From Roseofilum reptotaenium CS-1145 (GTDB lineage Bacteria; Cyanobacteriota; Cyanobacteriia; Cyanobacteriales; Desertifilaceae), in the NCBI RefSeq assembly GCF_028330985.1, contig NZ_JAQMUE010000074.1, positions 1 to 64,000 on the forward strand: a stretch of DNA of 64,000 bases. Direction: 5' to 3'. Positions 19,254 through 29,900 of this stretch are shown here, in pieces (within the stretch, counting starts at the first letter, position 1; every line of letters begins with the position of its first letter). The position numbers were made by a program, and so were the translations under genes. The notes beneath the pieces were generated by a model. That model was given only the letters and a program-made list of their open reading frames with translations, did not search any database and was not told where the DNA came from.

Positions 19254-19679
19254 ATGCTTACCCCGAAATTATTAAATAGCAAGAGATGCACTTGTCTTCT
19301 TATCTTGTTAGTATTGAATATGATTGCGTCCATTCTTCACTACACAGATAATCTGATTTACTTCGATCTCTATCCGGAACCCGATTGGTTTTCTCCTTAC
19401 CTAACTGATTCGATTTGGTGGTTGATGACTCCTTTGGGTATCGGAGGATTCTGGTTCTATCGGCAAAAAAAGTTTCCGCTTGCCTATATCGGCCTTTATG
19501 GTTATTCTCTGCTCAGTCAATTAACATTGGGGCATTATCTCATTGCCCCCATCTGGGATCTGTCGCTCAAAATGAATAGCCTTATTCTGATAGAATCTTT
19601 TGTCGCTATTCCTTTACTATTATTTACCCTCTGGTCACAGTTTTTTTGGCAAGAGTGGAAGCAAGCATCGTTGGATTAA
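19254..19679 (+). CDS. Hypothetical four-helix membrane protein
   Basis: 141 residues with four hydrophobic helices: LLILLVLNMIASILHY, a short one around WWLMTPLGIGGFWFY, YIGLYGYSLLSQLTLGHYL, and LILIESFVAIPLLLFTLW. His and Asp residues in the first loop (HYTDN) recur in the family of small cyanobacterial membrane proteins it resembles; function unknown. ATG 19254 has CAGGAG at good spacing; the frame extends to a TTG at 19233 but that start lacks a ribosome-binding site. Confidence 0.65.
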   Translation: MLTPKLLNSKRCTCLLILLVLNMIASILHYTDNLIYFDLYPEPDWFSPYLTDSIWWLMTPLGIGGFWFYRQKKFPLAYIGLYGYSLLSQLTLGHYLIAPIWDLSLKMNSLILIESFVAIPLLLFTLWSQFFWQEWKQASLD

Positions 19680-19758
19680 CCTGTACTTAATACAGGATCT
19701 GGTTACTTGTGAAATGATAGATTAGGATCGGAGACCGCTCTACCACCCCCCTATTCCC

Positions 19759-22494
19759 ATGGATTTAATTTTGTGCCATACCACCGCAGATTTTGATGCA
19801 CTAGGGGCAGCAGTGGGGTTAACGCGCCTAAAACCGGGCGCTCAGGTGGTGCTGACGGGTGGATGTCATCCCACGGTGCGAGAGTTTTTAGCCTTTTATC
19901 GGGATGAGTATGCCTTAATTGAGCGTCGCTCGGTGAATGTCGAGCAAATCCGCAGTTTAATTGTAGTGGATACCCAACAGGGCGATCGCCTCGGACTAGC
20001 CGCTGATTGGTTTGCTCTACCCCATCTCGAACAGGTAGAACTCTATGACCATCATCTCGATACCGCGACTGACCTTCCGGTTACCCACTTAGTCATCGAA
20101 CCGGTGGGTGCAACCACGACGCTGATTGTGGAACGGTTGCAACAGCTAGAATCTTTGGAATTAACTCCCGCAGAAGCAACCGTGATGGCTTTGGGAATTC
20201 ATGTCGATACCGGTTCGCTGACCTATGATTCGAGTACTCCTAGGGATGCTTTAGCCCTCGCTTGGTTAATGACCCAAGGCGCAAGTTTATCGGTGATTGG
20301 GGAATATGTTGAACCGGGATTATCTCCGCAATTGCAAGACTTACTCACCCTTGCCCTAGAACAATTGCATACGACCACCTGCGAGGGGTATCAATTATCC
20401 TGGGTTCTCTTACCCACCTCTGACTTTGTGCCCGGATTGTCCAGTATTGCAACTCGCCTGATGGGATTAACCCATAGTGATGCCCTATTATTTGGGTCTT
20501 GGTATGAAACCGGACAAGAAAAACGGTTAACCGTCATTGGTCGCTCTCGACAAAGATGTCGGTCTTCCTCCAATCCTCCCCTGAATCTGCATACCCTGTT
20601 TGCTCCCCTAGGAGGAGGAGGTCATGCACAAGCCGCCTCTTTGACGCTGCGAGAGCACAATATTGAAGCCACCTTTGAGGATTTGGTGCAACACCTGCAA
20701 AACCAAGTGCCCACCGCACCAAGGGCACGGGAGTTGATGTCCTCACCGGTGCGAACGATTCTACCAGAAACGGCGATCGCCCAAGCCCAACGAATTCTGT
20801 TACGCTATGGTCATTCTGGGTTATCTGTCGTTAATCACCAAGGGGAATTAGTGGGGATTATTTCCCGTCGCGACCTCGATATTGCTCTCCATCACGGCTT
20901 TTCCCACGCTCCCGTAAAGGGCTACATGACTCCCCATCTGAAAACCATTACCCCAGAGACCCAACTGCCGGAAATTGAGGCATTGATGGTTACCTATGAT
21001 ATTGGTCGCTTACCCGTATTAGAGGACGGCAATTTGGTAGGCATTGTCACCCGTAGTGATGTGTTACGCCAGTTCCATCTTCAGGAAACGGGACAGCGAG
21101 TAGGAGCGAAAATACAACTCAATCGGCTCAAGTCCTGCTATTTGCCGGAAACAATGAAGCAAATGCTACAGGAGAGTCTGACCGGGCCCTTACAGGAGCT
21201 TTTACGGCAAGCTGCCCTAGCGGCCGAGCAAAGAGGCTGGCATTTATATTTAGTTGGGGGCGGAGTACGGGATTTATTACTGGCAGATACGGAGAAAGTC
21301 ATCAATCTCCAGGATGTGGATTTAGTCGTCGATGGCTATCATCGCGCTGCCCAACCGGGAGCTGGAGTGGAGTTAGCGAAAGTCTTACAGCAACACTATT
21401 CGGGCGCTCGATTGCAGATTCACGGGCAATTCCAAACGGCTGCTCTACTCTGGCACAAACATCCAGAATTAGGCAGTCTTTGGGTTGATATTGCTACGGC
21501 AAGAACCGAGTTCTATCCCTATCCAGCGGCAAATCCGGAGGTGGAAGCGAGTTCAATTCGACAAGATTTATACCGTAGAGATTTTACAATTAATGCTTTA
21601 GCCTTGAGGCTTACGCCTCCGCGCATTGGTGAAGTATTAGACTTTTTCGGTGGTATTTTAGACTTAGAGGCGCAGTTAATGCGCGTATTACACGCCAATA
21701 GCTTTATTGAAGATCCGACCCGCATTTATCGAGCGGTGCGGTTTGCCGTGCGGTTAGGATTTCGGTTAGAAGGACAAACGGAGGGCTATATTCGTTATGC
21801 GATCGCCAGTGGGGTGTACGATCTTTCTGTAGCTGAAAATAACCGAGCGCCTGCCCTGCAAACTCGGCTGAAAAATGAACTGAAGTATATCTTAGAAGCA
21901 CCCTATTGGAAAAGAGCGATTCAACTCCTGGGCAATCTAGACGCACTCAAATGTATTCACTCCTGTTTAGAACTGACTCCAGAACTGTGGAAACAACTGA
22001 AGCTCGTTGACCGATGTTTACGTCGCTTTAATCCTCCTGGACTGTGCCCTCCCTGGCAACTGTTGCTTGAAGTAATGATTGCCTATCTTGCGCCAGAATA
22101 CCGCTATTGGGTCGCTTCTGGGTTTCAATTGCCTGCCGAAAGTATCGAACGGTTAAAGGATTTAGAAGCAGCAAAAACCACCATTCTCTCTCTTTTACCC
22201 ACCTGTGAATCCCCCAGCACTATGGTTAACGCTCTCCAGCCCTATCGCTTTTCTACCTTAATTTTAGTCATGGTGCAGAGTCCTAGAGTTTTGCGGCGAA
22301 AGATCTGGTTATATTTGTGGAAACTGGCACAAGCGAAGCCGATTTTAAATGGCAATGACTTAAAGCAGTTGGGCTATAAACCGGGTCGTCAATTCAAGGT
22401 GATTTTGGATAAACTCCTGGAGATGACATTAGATGGAGAACTGACAGACCGCGCTAGTGCTGAAGCTTTCTTGCAGAAAAATTTTCCATTATAG
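19759..22494 (+). CDS. DHH-CBS-CBS-tRNA nucleotidyltransferase (CCA/A-adding type) fusion
   Basis: 911 residues. The N-terminal DHH phosphoesterase domain has YDHH at about residues 96-99 and a GGGGHAQAAS motif of DHHA1 at about residue 288. Two CBS domains follow (about 310-430; RELMSSPVRTILPE and VKGYMTPHLKTITPE). The C-terminal poly(A) polymerase/CCA-adding head has LVGGGVRDLLL (about residue 498) and the metal-binding QDVDLVVDG (Asp519, Asp521), then an RNA-binding domain with DPTRIYRAVRFAVRLGF. This architecture in cyanobacteria and Aquifex-type bacteria belongs to an enzyme that adds A, or CCA jointly with a partner, to tRNA 3' ends. CBS domains suggest adenosine-nucleotide control. Confidence 0.92.
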   Translation: MDLILCHTTADFDALGAAVGLTRLKPGAQVVLTGGCHPTVREFLAFYRDEYALIERRSVNVEQIRSLIVVDTQQGDRLGLAADWFALPHLEQVELYDHHLDTATDLPVTHLVIEPVGATTTLIVERLQQLESLELTPAEATVMALGIHVDTGSLTYDSSTPRDALALAWLMTQGASLSVIGEYVEPGLSPQLQDLLTLALEQLHTTTCEGYQLSWVLLPTSDFVPGLSSIATRLMGLTHSDALLFGSWYETGQEKRLTVIGRSRQRCRSSSNPPLNLHTLFAPLGGGGHAQAASLTLREHNIEATFEDLVQHLQNQVPTAPRARELMSSPVRTILPETAIAQAQRILLRYGHSGLSVVNHQGELVGIISRRDLDIALHHGFSHAPVKGYMTPHLKTITPETQLPEIEALMVTYDIGRLPVLEDGNLVGIVTRSDVLRQFHLQETGQRVGAKIQLNRLKSCYLPETMKQMLQESLTGPLQELLRQAALAAEQRGWHLYLVGGGVRDLLLADTEKVINLQDVDLVVDGYHRAAQPGAGVELAKVLQQHYSGARLQIHGQFQTAALLWHKHPELGSLWVDIATARTEFYPYPAANPEVEASSIRQDLYRRDFTINALALRLTPPRIGEVLDFFGGILDLEAQLMRVLHANSFIEDPTRIYRAVRFAVRLGFRLEGQTEGYIRYAIASGVYDLSVAENNRAPALQTRLKNELKYILEAPYWKRAIQLLGNLDALKCIHSCLELTPELWKQLKLVDRCLRRFNPPGLCPPWQLLLEVMIAYLAPEYRYWVASGFQLPAESIERLKDLEAAKTTILSLLPTCESPSTMVNALQPYRFSTLILVMVQSPRVLRRKIWLYLWKLAQAKPILNGNDLKQLGYKPGRQFKVILDKLLEMTLDGELTDRASAEAFLQKNFPL

Positions 22495-22515
22495 CGCTTG
22501 CAATATTTCTTGAAA

Positions 22516-22614
22516 TATAGCGCGAAGCGCTAGGCAATAGGCAATAGGTAATAGCTTGTATGGCTTAGGTTCTAAGGCTTCAAGCTGTACCTCATAGAAG
22601 AGAGAAACGCTATA
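22516..22614. repeat. Interspersed repeat family A, copy 2
   Basis: 99 bp, TATAGCG (22516-22522) to CGCTATA (22608-22614), with the same hairpin core as copy 1 over the last 60 bp. The left arm differs by tandem GCAATAG units. It lies just after the tRNA nucleotidyltransferase stop and just before the peptide gene. Confidence 0.85.
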
Positions 22615-22704
22615 CTCTCCTAATGTCAAGAAAGTTTAAGGAAATGTAGAAAAAGAAAAATTAAGTGCTATGTTTGCTGGAAACCAACTCTAAGGAGAAA
22701 AATT

Positions 22705-22818
22705 ATGAATGATGGTGCGATCGTTTTTGAAGATTTAACCGAACGCATCGGTCCTCTTTGCGATGAGTCCCACGACAAACCAGAAGATAAGGATAAGACG
22801 AAAAAGAAAGGGCAATAG
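22705..22818 (+). CDS. Candidate RiPP precursor peptide (37 aa)
   Basis: ATG 22705 is preceded by a strong ribosome-binding site (AAGGAGAAAAATT). The 37 residues start MNDGAIVFEDLTERIGPLCD and continue with a strongly charged tail rich in Asp, Glu and Lys (ESHDKPEDKDKTKKKGQ). It has one Cys (residue 19) and ends in Gln. The FEDL-type hydrophobic/acidic patch near the N-terminus resembles leader segments bound by RRE domains. It precedes, by 114 nt and on the same strand, a ThiF-type adenylating enzyme with an RRE-like N-terminus. No homologue is recognised; the precursor role is inferred from size, RBS and context. Confidence 0.55.
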   Translation: MNDGAIVFEDLTERIGPLCDESHDKPEDKDKTKKKGQ

Positions 22819-22932
22819 TCTTACTTCAATTTTCTATCATCTCTCGGCTAGGTTGCTGTTACGAACAATAATGCTTGTAAACTCAGCAATCTAGTCCAGT
22901 TTAAGTTAGCTTACATTGCGAGAAAAAAATCA

Positions 22933-24054
22933 GTGGAATGGGAACTCCCACAAATTAAGCGATCGCATCATGTCGTTGTTAATGAACAGGGAGATGTGTG
23001 CATTGGTCAAATTCCGGGATTGAGTAAAATTGTTAGAAATCCTCCCAGTTGGTTTATTCCTTTACTAGAACGTCTTGATGGTTCAAAGAGAATTGATGAT
23101 ATCATTCAAGAATTGCGAAATCTAGAGTATCAGGTGACACGAGATGAGATTTTTCATATTATTCAAAGTCTGGGTCAATTTAATCTTCTTGAAGATCCTC
23201 AAAGACAATCTCAACTGCTCTCCACTGAAGAATTAGAACGATACGATCGCCAAATTTTACAATTTTCTCTCTGCGATCGCCAAGGATTACCGGGTTTTGT
23301 TTACCAAGAACAATTAAAGAACAGTACCGTTTTAATTTTGGGAGTTGGAGGATGGGGGAGTTGGATTGCGCTGCAACTGGCCTTGTTAGGAATCGGAACG
23401 TTAAGATTGGTTGACGGTGATGAGGTAGAATTATCCAACTTGAATCGTCAAGTCCTCTACGATCGCAATTCTATTGGCAAACCCAAAGTATTAGCTGCCC
23501 AAGAAAAGATTAAGGAAATCAATCCTCATGTTAATTGTGAAGTTTATGAATATTTTGTCGGTGCAGATCGTCAACAAATCGACAAGTTAGTAGAAGGAAT
23601 AGATCTTATTATTTTAGCATGGACGAACTTAGGAATTTATTGTTCAGAACCGATTACAGAAACTTTACATCAAGTTGCATTAAATAAAAAGATTCCTTTA
23701 ATGGAGTTTGGAGCCGATCCCTTAGAAGTGATTGTGGGACCAATTTATTTGCAGGATGGTTCTTGTCCATCTTATTCAGAATTGCAAGGCACATTAAAAC
23801 AAGCCTTTTATAGTGTAGATGAAAATATTCAAAGTTTTCAAAAAGCAGAAATCATGAGAAATTATAGAGATGGGAATAGAATCGTTAAGAATTGGCATAG
23901 TTGTCCTGCTTTATCGATTGCTTCGGGTATGGTAGCCGATCAAGCCATCAAAGTCTTAACGAATTATGATGAACCTATTTTAGTCGGTAAACGGTTTAAA
24001 ATATCGCTGCGTACTTTTGAGAGTAAAATTGAATTTTTGCATTTTGACTTCTAG
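22933..24054 (+). CDS. RRE-like / ThiF-type (E1-like) adenylating enzyme
   Basis: 373 residues from GTG 22933. Residues about 8-90 (SHHVVVNEQGDVCIG, then LDGSKRIDDIIQEL) look like a PqqD/RRE winged-helix domain that binds leader peptides. Residues about 105-373 are a ThiF/MoeB fold: the nucleotide loop GVGGWGSW (Gly137-Gly142), the aspartate block LVDGDEVELSNLNRQVLYD with its Asp and Arg, and GKPKVLAAQEKIKEINP. The usual double CxxC zinc site is incomplete (a single SCPSY is left). E1-like enzymes activate peptide or protein C-termini or backbone amides as adenylates (MccB, TOMM cyclodehydratase partners). The small charged peptide gene upstream is the obvious candidate substrate. No transporter, protease or second enzyme is adjacent. 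Confidence 0.8.
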   Translation: MEWELPQIKRSHHVVVNEQGDVCIGQIPGLSKIVRNPPSWFIPLLERLDGSKRIDDIIQELRNLEYQVTRDEIFHIIQSLGQFNLLEDPQRQSQLLSTEELERYDRQILQFSLCDRQGLPGFVYQEQLKNSTVLILGVGGWGSWIALQLALLGIGTLRLVDGDEVELSNLNRQVLYDRNSIGKPKVLAAQEKIKEINPHVNCEVYEYFVGADRQQIDKLVEGIDLIILAWTNLGIYCSEPITETLHQVALNKKIPLMEFGADPLEVIVGPIYLQDGSCPSYSELQGTLKQAFYSVDENIQSFQKAEIMRNYRDGNRIVKNWHSCPALSIASGMVADQAIKVLTNYDEPILVGKRFKISLRTFESKIEFLHFDF

Positions 24055-24344
24055 AGTATTGCTCTAAGTGAGCTTAATAGCGATCGCGAGATCCGAAAGT
24101 GACAGAAGAGGGATAAGTATTGCCGAGCCACATAATCGGTCTGTTTTCCTTTTTTTTCTATCTCCAGTCTCATCAATTATGACGATTCTTCCTTACCAGC
24201 AGATGCTCAGATTGGGTGAAGAATTTTGAATGAAATCTCGCTCATGCCAAAGCTAAGATTGACCTTTGCTTTCTCCGTCTCCTATTGAAACGACATGCTC
24301 CTAAGATCCTAAATGGGTCCCATAAGTGGGCTTGATATGATGGG
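24055..24344. other. Intergenic region between convergent ThiF and PhzF genes
   Basis: About 290 bp. An imperfect CCGA/TCGG stem near 24123-24140 followed by a T-rich run (TTTTCCTTTTTTTT, to about 24158) could terminate ThiF transcription. I see no gene here. Confidence 0.35.
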
Positions 24345-25232
24345 CTATAGAAAAAACTCCCCTTTAGCAATGGGGATGACTTGACCTCCGACTTCAACAG
24401 AAATGGTCTGCTGGTTCCGTTTGGCTCTCAGGCGTAATAGGGAGGGGCGATTAATTTCATAGCCTTGTTCGACTAGCACGTCAATATCCTGAGTTCCTAA
24501 ATAATTCTGTTCCACTAAATAACCGGCAAAACAGCCATTGGCGCTACCGGTGGCTGGATCTTCGGGAATGCCTAAAGAATCAGCAAACATGCGGGCACTA
24601 AAGGTGTTTTCGGGGTAATGGGTTTCGGGACAAAATACAAAAATCTCTTTTGCTGGTTTATTTTCTATAAATTCAAAATATAAGGATTGTTCAATTCGAC
24701 ATCGTTTGAGGGCAGCTTGGGTTTTCAGGGGAACGATAATAAAGGGAATACCGGTAGAGACGGTTTGAATGGGGAAGCGATCGTCAATGTCTTCCGGTTC
24801 TAAACTCAGAATCGGGGCAAGGGCTTCTCTAGAATAAGTAGTGGTAAATTCTGGAGGGTTTTGCATCATCCATAATAGTTCTGTTTGAGCGTCGGTTTGC
24901 CAATGGACGGGAATTTGGCCAACTCGTAGATTTAAGGTAACTTCATCAACTGCCGATCCAATCAGTGCTTGCTGGATAATGTATGCGGTTCCTAGGGTGG
25001 GATGTCCCGCAAAGGGGAGTTCCTGGACTGGAGTGAAGATGCGGACTGGGTAGCCGCCATTTTCGGGGCGATCGCCTAAAATAAACGTCGTTTCTGAAAA
25101 GTTGATTTCCTTGGCGATCGTTTGCATCGTTTCCGTAGTCAACTCTCCAGCATTGAGGATGACGGCTAATTGATTGCCGCTGTAGGGTTTAACGGCAAAA
25201 ACGTCAACAATATAAAAGGGGACAGAGGGCAT
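24345..25232 (-). CDS. PhzF family isomerase/epimerase
   Basis: 295 residues with the two-lobed PhzF (diaminopimelate epimerase-like) fold. Visible are the start DVFAVKPYSGNQLAVIL, the catalytic Glu in INFSETTFI, the GHPTLGTAYI motif and the C-terminal DPATGSANGCFAGYL motif. Members isomerise small acids (PhzF itself acts in phenazine synthesis), but most, including cyanobacterial ones, have no known substrate. No phenazine genes are near, so phenazine production should not be assumed. Monocistronic, convergent with the ThiF gene and divergent from the nucleotidase gene. Confidence 0.9.
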   Translation of the reverse strand: MPSVPFYIVDVFAVKPYSGNQLAVILNAGELTTETMQTIAKEINFSETTFILGDRPENGGYPVRIFTPVQELPFAGHPTLGTAYIIQQALIGSAVDEVTLNLRVGQIPVHWQTDAQTELLWMMQNPPEFTTTYSREALAPILSLEPEDIDDRFPIQTVSTGIPFIIVPLKTQAALKRCRIEQSLYFEFIENKPAKEIFVFCPETHYPENTFSARMFADSLGIPEDPATGSANGCFAGYLVEQNYLGTQDIDVLVEQGYEINRPSLLRLRAKRNQQTISVEVGGQVIPIAKGEFFL

Positions 25233-25347
25233 AGGATCTCAGGCCAGTCATTGATTCAAGTTTAGTTTATCAAAGTTTTAGGGGCATTCAATATTAAGAT
25301 ATCCTAGAAGGGGAATACCTTATTGAAGCTTCTAAAACCAAAAAACC

Positions 25348-26955
25348 ATGGCTCGAACTTCAGTCTATTGGAAAAGAAGTCTAAACGTGCTACTGGGCAT
25401 TATTCTAGCGGTGATGATCGGACTCGTCAGTAGTCAGTTCTGGAGTGCGGATGGATTTGAACTCCGTCTGTTGCATACGAATGATCATCATGCCCATTTA
25501 GAACCGGTAGAGATAGGAGAAAAGGGGACATTGGGGGGGATTTCTAAACGCAAAACCCTGATTGACCGACTCAGAAAAGAAAGTCAACGTGCCGATCAAC
25601 CCCTGTTACTTTTAGATGCAGGTGATGTATTTCAAGGAACACTCTACTTTAATACCTATCAAGGACAAGCTGATAGTAAATTTTACAATGCTTTAGAATA
25701 TGATGCCATGACTCTAGGCAATCATGAATTTGATCGAGGTCAGGAGGTTCTAGCAAAATTCATTCAAAGCAGTGATTTTCCTATTATTTCAGCCAATGTA
25801 AAAGCAGAGGTGATGTCCCCTCTTTCGGGATTAGTCAAATCCTGGATTATTCTGAAAAAAAATGGGCAAAAAATCGGTATTTTTGGACTAACAACACCAA
25901 AAACGATGACTATGGCGGAGGTTGGGGAAGGGGTTGAGTTTTTAGATCCCGTTTCAGCAGCTCAACAGGCAGTTGAGGAGTTAACTCAGGAAGGAGTTAA
26001 TAAAATTATTGCCCTGACTCATTTAGGAATTACTGAAGATCTGGAATTAGCCCGTCAAGTGGATGGCATTGATGTGATTATTGGGGGTCATTCCCATACG
26101 AGAATGGGGGATATGCCTAATGCAACTTATCCCTATCCCATCGTGGAAAAAACACCGAATGGTCAGCCAGTTTTAGTGGTTACCGATTGGGAATGGGGAA
26201 AATATTTAGGGGATTTAGATATTACGTTTGACCGCCAAGGACATCTACAACACTGGAAAGGCGATCTGCATCCTGTGAATGCAGAAATAACGGATGATCC
26301 CGAATTTCAAGCTTTTTTAGACACGTTTTCTGAACCCATTCGACAACTGAAGAGTAAAGTGATTGGTGAAACCCCCATTAAACTCAATGGCGATCGCCCC
26401 TATATTCGACAAGAAAAAACTAATCTGGGAACCCTGTTAGGAGAAGCTTTACTGGCGAAAACAGCAGGTAAAAAAACCGAGATTGCTATTACCCATGGTG
26501 GTGGAATTCGAGGGAGTATTCCTGCGGGAGAGATCACCATTGGAGAAGTATTAGAAGTATTTCCGTTTTCCAATACAATTATTGCAGTAGACTTAACAGG
26601 AAAACAAATTAAAGAGCTTCTAGAATATGGGGTGAGTCAAGTGGATAAACTTGATGGTTCTTTTCCCCAAGTGGCTGGACTTAAACTGGATTGGCAATCT
26701 GATTTACCGGTGGGTTCGCGGATGCTCAGTATCCAAACTCGACAAGTTGATGGGGCTTATCGTCCTCTGGATCTCGATAAAACCTATCGGGTAGTCACCT
26801 CTAGTTTTCTCTTCAAAGGAGGAGACGGATATACCTTATTTTCTGAAGGAAAAAATGTTGTTGATACGGGATATTTAATCTCCGATTCTCTGATAGAATA
26901 TATCCGCGATCGCGCTAGCGATGCGGAGCCTTATCGCTCTGTCGTTAACCCGTAA
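25348..26955 (+). CDS. 5'-nucleotidase/bifunctional metallophosphatase, exported
   Basis: 535 residues. The N-terminal signal anchor is about residues 12-32 (VLLGIILAVMIGLVSSQF). The metallophosphatase domain has LLHTNDHHAHL, DAGDVFQGT, GNHEFDRGQE and GGHSHTR metal-ligand motifs. The C-terminal 5'-nucleotidase domain (about 330-510) has ITHGGGIRGSIPAGEIT and the substrate-stacking region FKGGDGYTLF. The family hydrolyses nucleoside mono- and cyclic phosphates in the periplasm. It begins a same-strand run, 20 nt ahead of a protein with a cNMP-binding-like domain. Confidence 0.92.
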   Translation: MARTSVYWKRSLNVLLGIILAVMIGLVSSQFWSADGFELRLLHTNDHHAHLEPVEIGEKGTLGGISKRKTLIDRLRKESQRADQPLLLLDAGDVFQGTLYFNTYQGQADSKFYNALEYDAMTLGNHEFDRGQEVLAKFIQSSDFPIISANVKAEVMSPLSGLVKSWIILKKNGQKIGIFGLTTPKTMTMAEVGEGVEFLDPVSAAQQAVEELTQEGVNKIIALTHLGITEDLELARQVDGIDVIIGGHSHTRMGDMPNATYPYPIVEKTPNGQPVLVVTDWEWGKYLGDLDITFDRQGHLQHWKGDLHPVNAEITDDPEFQAFLDTFSEPIRQLKSKVIGETPIKLNGDRPYIRQEKTNLGTLLGEALLAKTAGKKTEIAITHGGGIRGSIPAGEITIGEVLEVFPFSNTIIAVDLTGKQIKELLEYGVSQVDKLDGSFPQVAGLKLDWQSDLPVGSRMLSIQTRQVDGAYRPLDLDKTYRVVTSSFLFKGGDGYTLFSEGKNVVDTGYLISDSLIEYIRDRASDAEPYRSVVNP

Positions 26956-26975
26956 CACTTGGTTCTCCCAATCCC

Positions 26976-29900
26976 ATGTTTTTATCCCGACTCAAAAAGC
27001 ACCTAGGCTTATCTGAAGATCAACTGAAAAGACTGGGTGCTTTTCTTCTGCTAGCCTTGACTCTAGTGGGAACCCAAGGGTTAGCGTCCTTACTGGCTCG
27101 TTCTCTATTTTTAGCTAACGCAGGGGCGGATAAACTGCCGTTACTGTATACGTTAACGCCAATTTGTATTATCATTATCTCTGGCTTTTTTTCCCAAGTC
27201 ATTGGTCGATTTTCCCATAAGCGTCTCTTGCAACTGCTCCTTTTGGGAAGTGCCCTGTTTATGTCAGGGTTAAGGATTCTGGGATGGTTAGATTATGGAC
27301 TCTATATCCTATTTATCTTTTATATTTTTTCCGAAGTCGTCAGCGTGCTGGTGATTAAAATTGGTTTTTGGAATCTGGTAGCCGATTACTTTACGACGTT
27401 AGAACTCAAGCGTTATACATCCTATCTCAATTTAGCCTCTAGTTTAGGCTATTTACTGGCTAATACGATCGCCGGTATTGCCCTTCAGGTGATTGAACCC
27501 TCCGTACTGGTGATCGCACTGCCCGGATTATATGGGTTGGCGATCGCCGAAATGGTCTATATTGAAATTGACCAAAATGATATTGAAGTTAACGAACTCC
27601 AGCAGCAGCCCCAGAAACACGTAGAAACCCTAAAAGACTCCCTGCGCCAATTTCCCCAACTGATTTCTCGCTATCCCATTCTTCTGTTTCTGACGGCTAA
27701 TACGTTTTTACTCTTATTAGTGCGCCTGTTAGGAGAATATCAATATTCAGCGATCTACGCCGACTCCCTAGACAATGCCCAACAATTGGCGAGTTTCCTG
27801 GCTTTAATGGCCGCCTTGTTAAGTCTATTGGAATTTGGCTTATCGTCCCTCGTTACTCCCTGGTTAATTCAAAAAATGGGAGTGCGACGTATGAATCTGA
27901 TTTATCCCCTCACCACCTTAGCGAGTTTTGTCGGTTTATTTCTCGCCCCTGGTTTAGGTTCGGCGGTTTTTACCAACATTAACCAACGTTCCCTCAATTA
28001 TGGCATGGCTGAAGCCGTGCGATTACTCAACTATAACGCTGTTCCTCCCCGAATTCTAGGGCGGTTTCGGGTTCTTAGTGAAGGTCTATTTTCCCCCATT
28101 GGACAAGTTTTAGGCGGTCTGATTCTCCTCAGTGCCCAACACTTAGGAAGTTTAACCACAACAACCTTACTCGGTATGGGTTTAAGTGTTATCCATAGTG
28201 GGGTGGGTTATTTCACCGGTCGCAGTTATCTGGACTCTTTAATGACCATGGTAACGGAAGGTTTGGTGAATTTAGATGGAGTCAAAACCGGATGGGTTAC
28301 GCTCCCCTCTTCCTATCAAGAGGAAGTAAAAAATATGCTCACCAGTGGCGATCTCCAAACCCAGCTTTTAGGGTTACAATTAGCGACTCGTCTCCCTAAC
28401 CCTAGCCAGGTTTTACCGGAAGTCAAAACCCTGTTTTCCCACACCCATCCCGAACTGCGTCAGGGAGTGGTTACCTTTCTGAGTCAAATTCCCTCCCAGG
28501 ATCAACACTTTTGTACCCGAAACTTGTTAGACTCAACAGACCAGTTAGCACGAGCGATCGCCTTAGAACTGTTGATTTTATGTCAAGAACCCGTTCCCGA
28601 ACCTGAGCGATCGCAATTTTGGGCAATGGGAGATGCTGAAATTCGTGCCCTAATCACCCTGGCAGAGCTGCAAACCTCAAAAACCTCATTACCAACCAAT
28701 TTAGAGGCTTGGGCGCTTGAATTGCCCTCCCATAGCCAACAAAATCTCATCCATATCATTGCTCGCAGTTGCAACCCAGACCTGTTGATCCTGCTCGAAC
28801 CCCTAATCCGCCATGCTCCCTTGGAAATACAGCAGCAGGGACTACGATATTTGACCACCCTAGAATGTCACAACACTCCCCAGATTCGGGAGTTAGTCGC
28901 CTCCCAACTCGGTCATTCCGATCCACAAATGAGAGCAACTGCCATTGAAATTTTGGGCAAAGCACCAGAAGAAAACTTATTCCCCTATTTAGCCCAAGCC
29001 TTAATGGATTGCCATCCCCATGTGCGCGAGCAAGCAGCCCTAGCCCTAGCCCATGCTGGAGAAAAAGCTCTGCACTGGGTCGAATCTTATCTAGAGTCCC
29101 CCCACTCAGAAGTCGTCGATGCAGCTATCTCGACCTTGGGATATATGGGCACACCTCGGGCTGAAGACCGCCTTTATGAGTATTTAGCGCCCGAATTGCA
29201 CCAATTTAGCCGCAGTTGGGAATGGTTGCAGCAGCTTCCCGCAGACCGTCCCCAGTGGAAGCTTTTGGCGATCGCCATTGATGATTATCAAAAGCGTGTC
29301 TTAGAACGGGTGTTCCATTCCCTGTCAACCCTAGGGTGTAGCGCAACCCTAGATGCACTCAAACAGGTGATTCATTCCCACAATTTACGCGATCGGGCCA
29401 ATGCGGTAGAAACTATTGCCTCCCTGCGCTATCGTCGATTTGTGCAACCCCTATTGCCCTTTTTAGAAACTTGGGCCAGCGGTCAATCCCTGGAACAGGA
29501 AATCAATGCCGATGCCCAATGGATGAAAACCCAAGGCTATAAACTGATTTTGGAATGCCTTGCGTCCCAAGACCGATGGTTAGAACTCGGTGCAATGGTG
29601 GCCTTGGTTGATATTCCCCGAACCCTGATCAAAACCCCAGACCCCCTCGTTCAAGACGTAGCAAAAACCCTATTTCCGGCTGGAGGTCTCATCTGTCATC
29701 AAAATCCAACCCTACAACGGATCTATATCCTTACCCGCGTCAATCTCTTCCGTTACTTTTGCTTGGATGAGTTACTGCTGATTAATCAAGAATTGATCGA
29801 AGAACATTTTGCTCCTCAAGAAGCGATCGTGGCCGAAGGTTCCCTACGTCACCATCTCTATATTCTTACCTCCGGAACTGCGCAGATTGTTAAAAGTGTG

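Noticed and set aside
24345-25232. Phenazine biosynthesis locus based on PhzF
   Set aside because: Only a stand-alone PhzF-fold gene is present; no phzABCDEG genes surround it, and most PhzF-like proteins have other or unknown roles.
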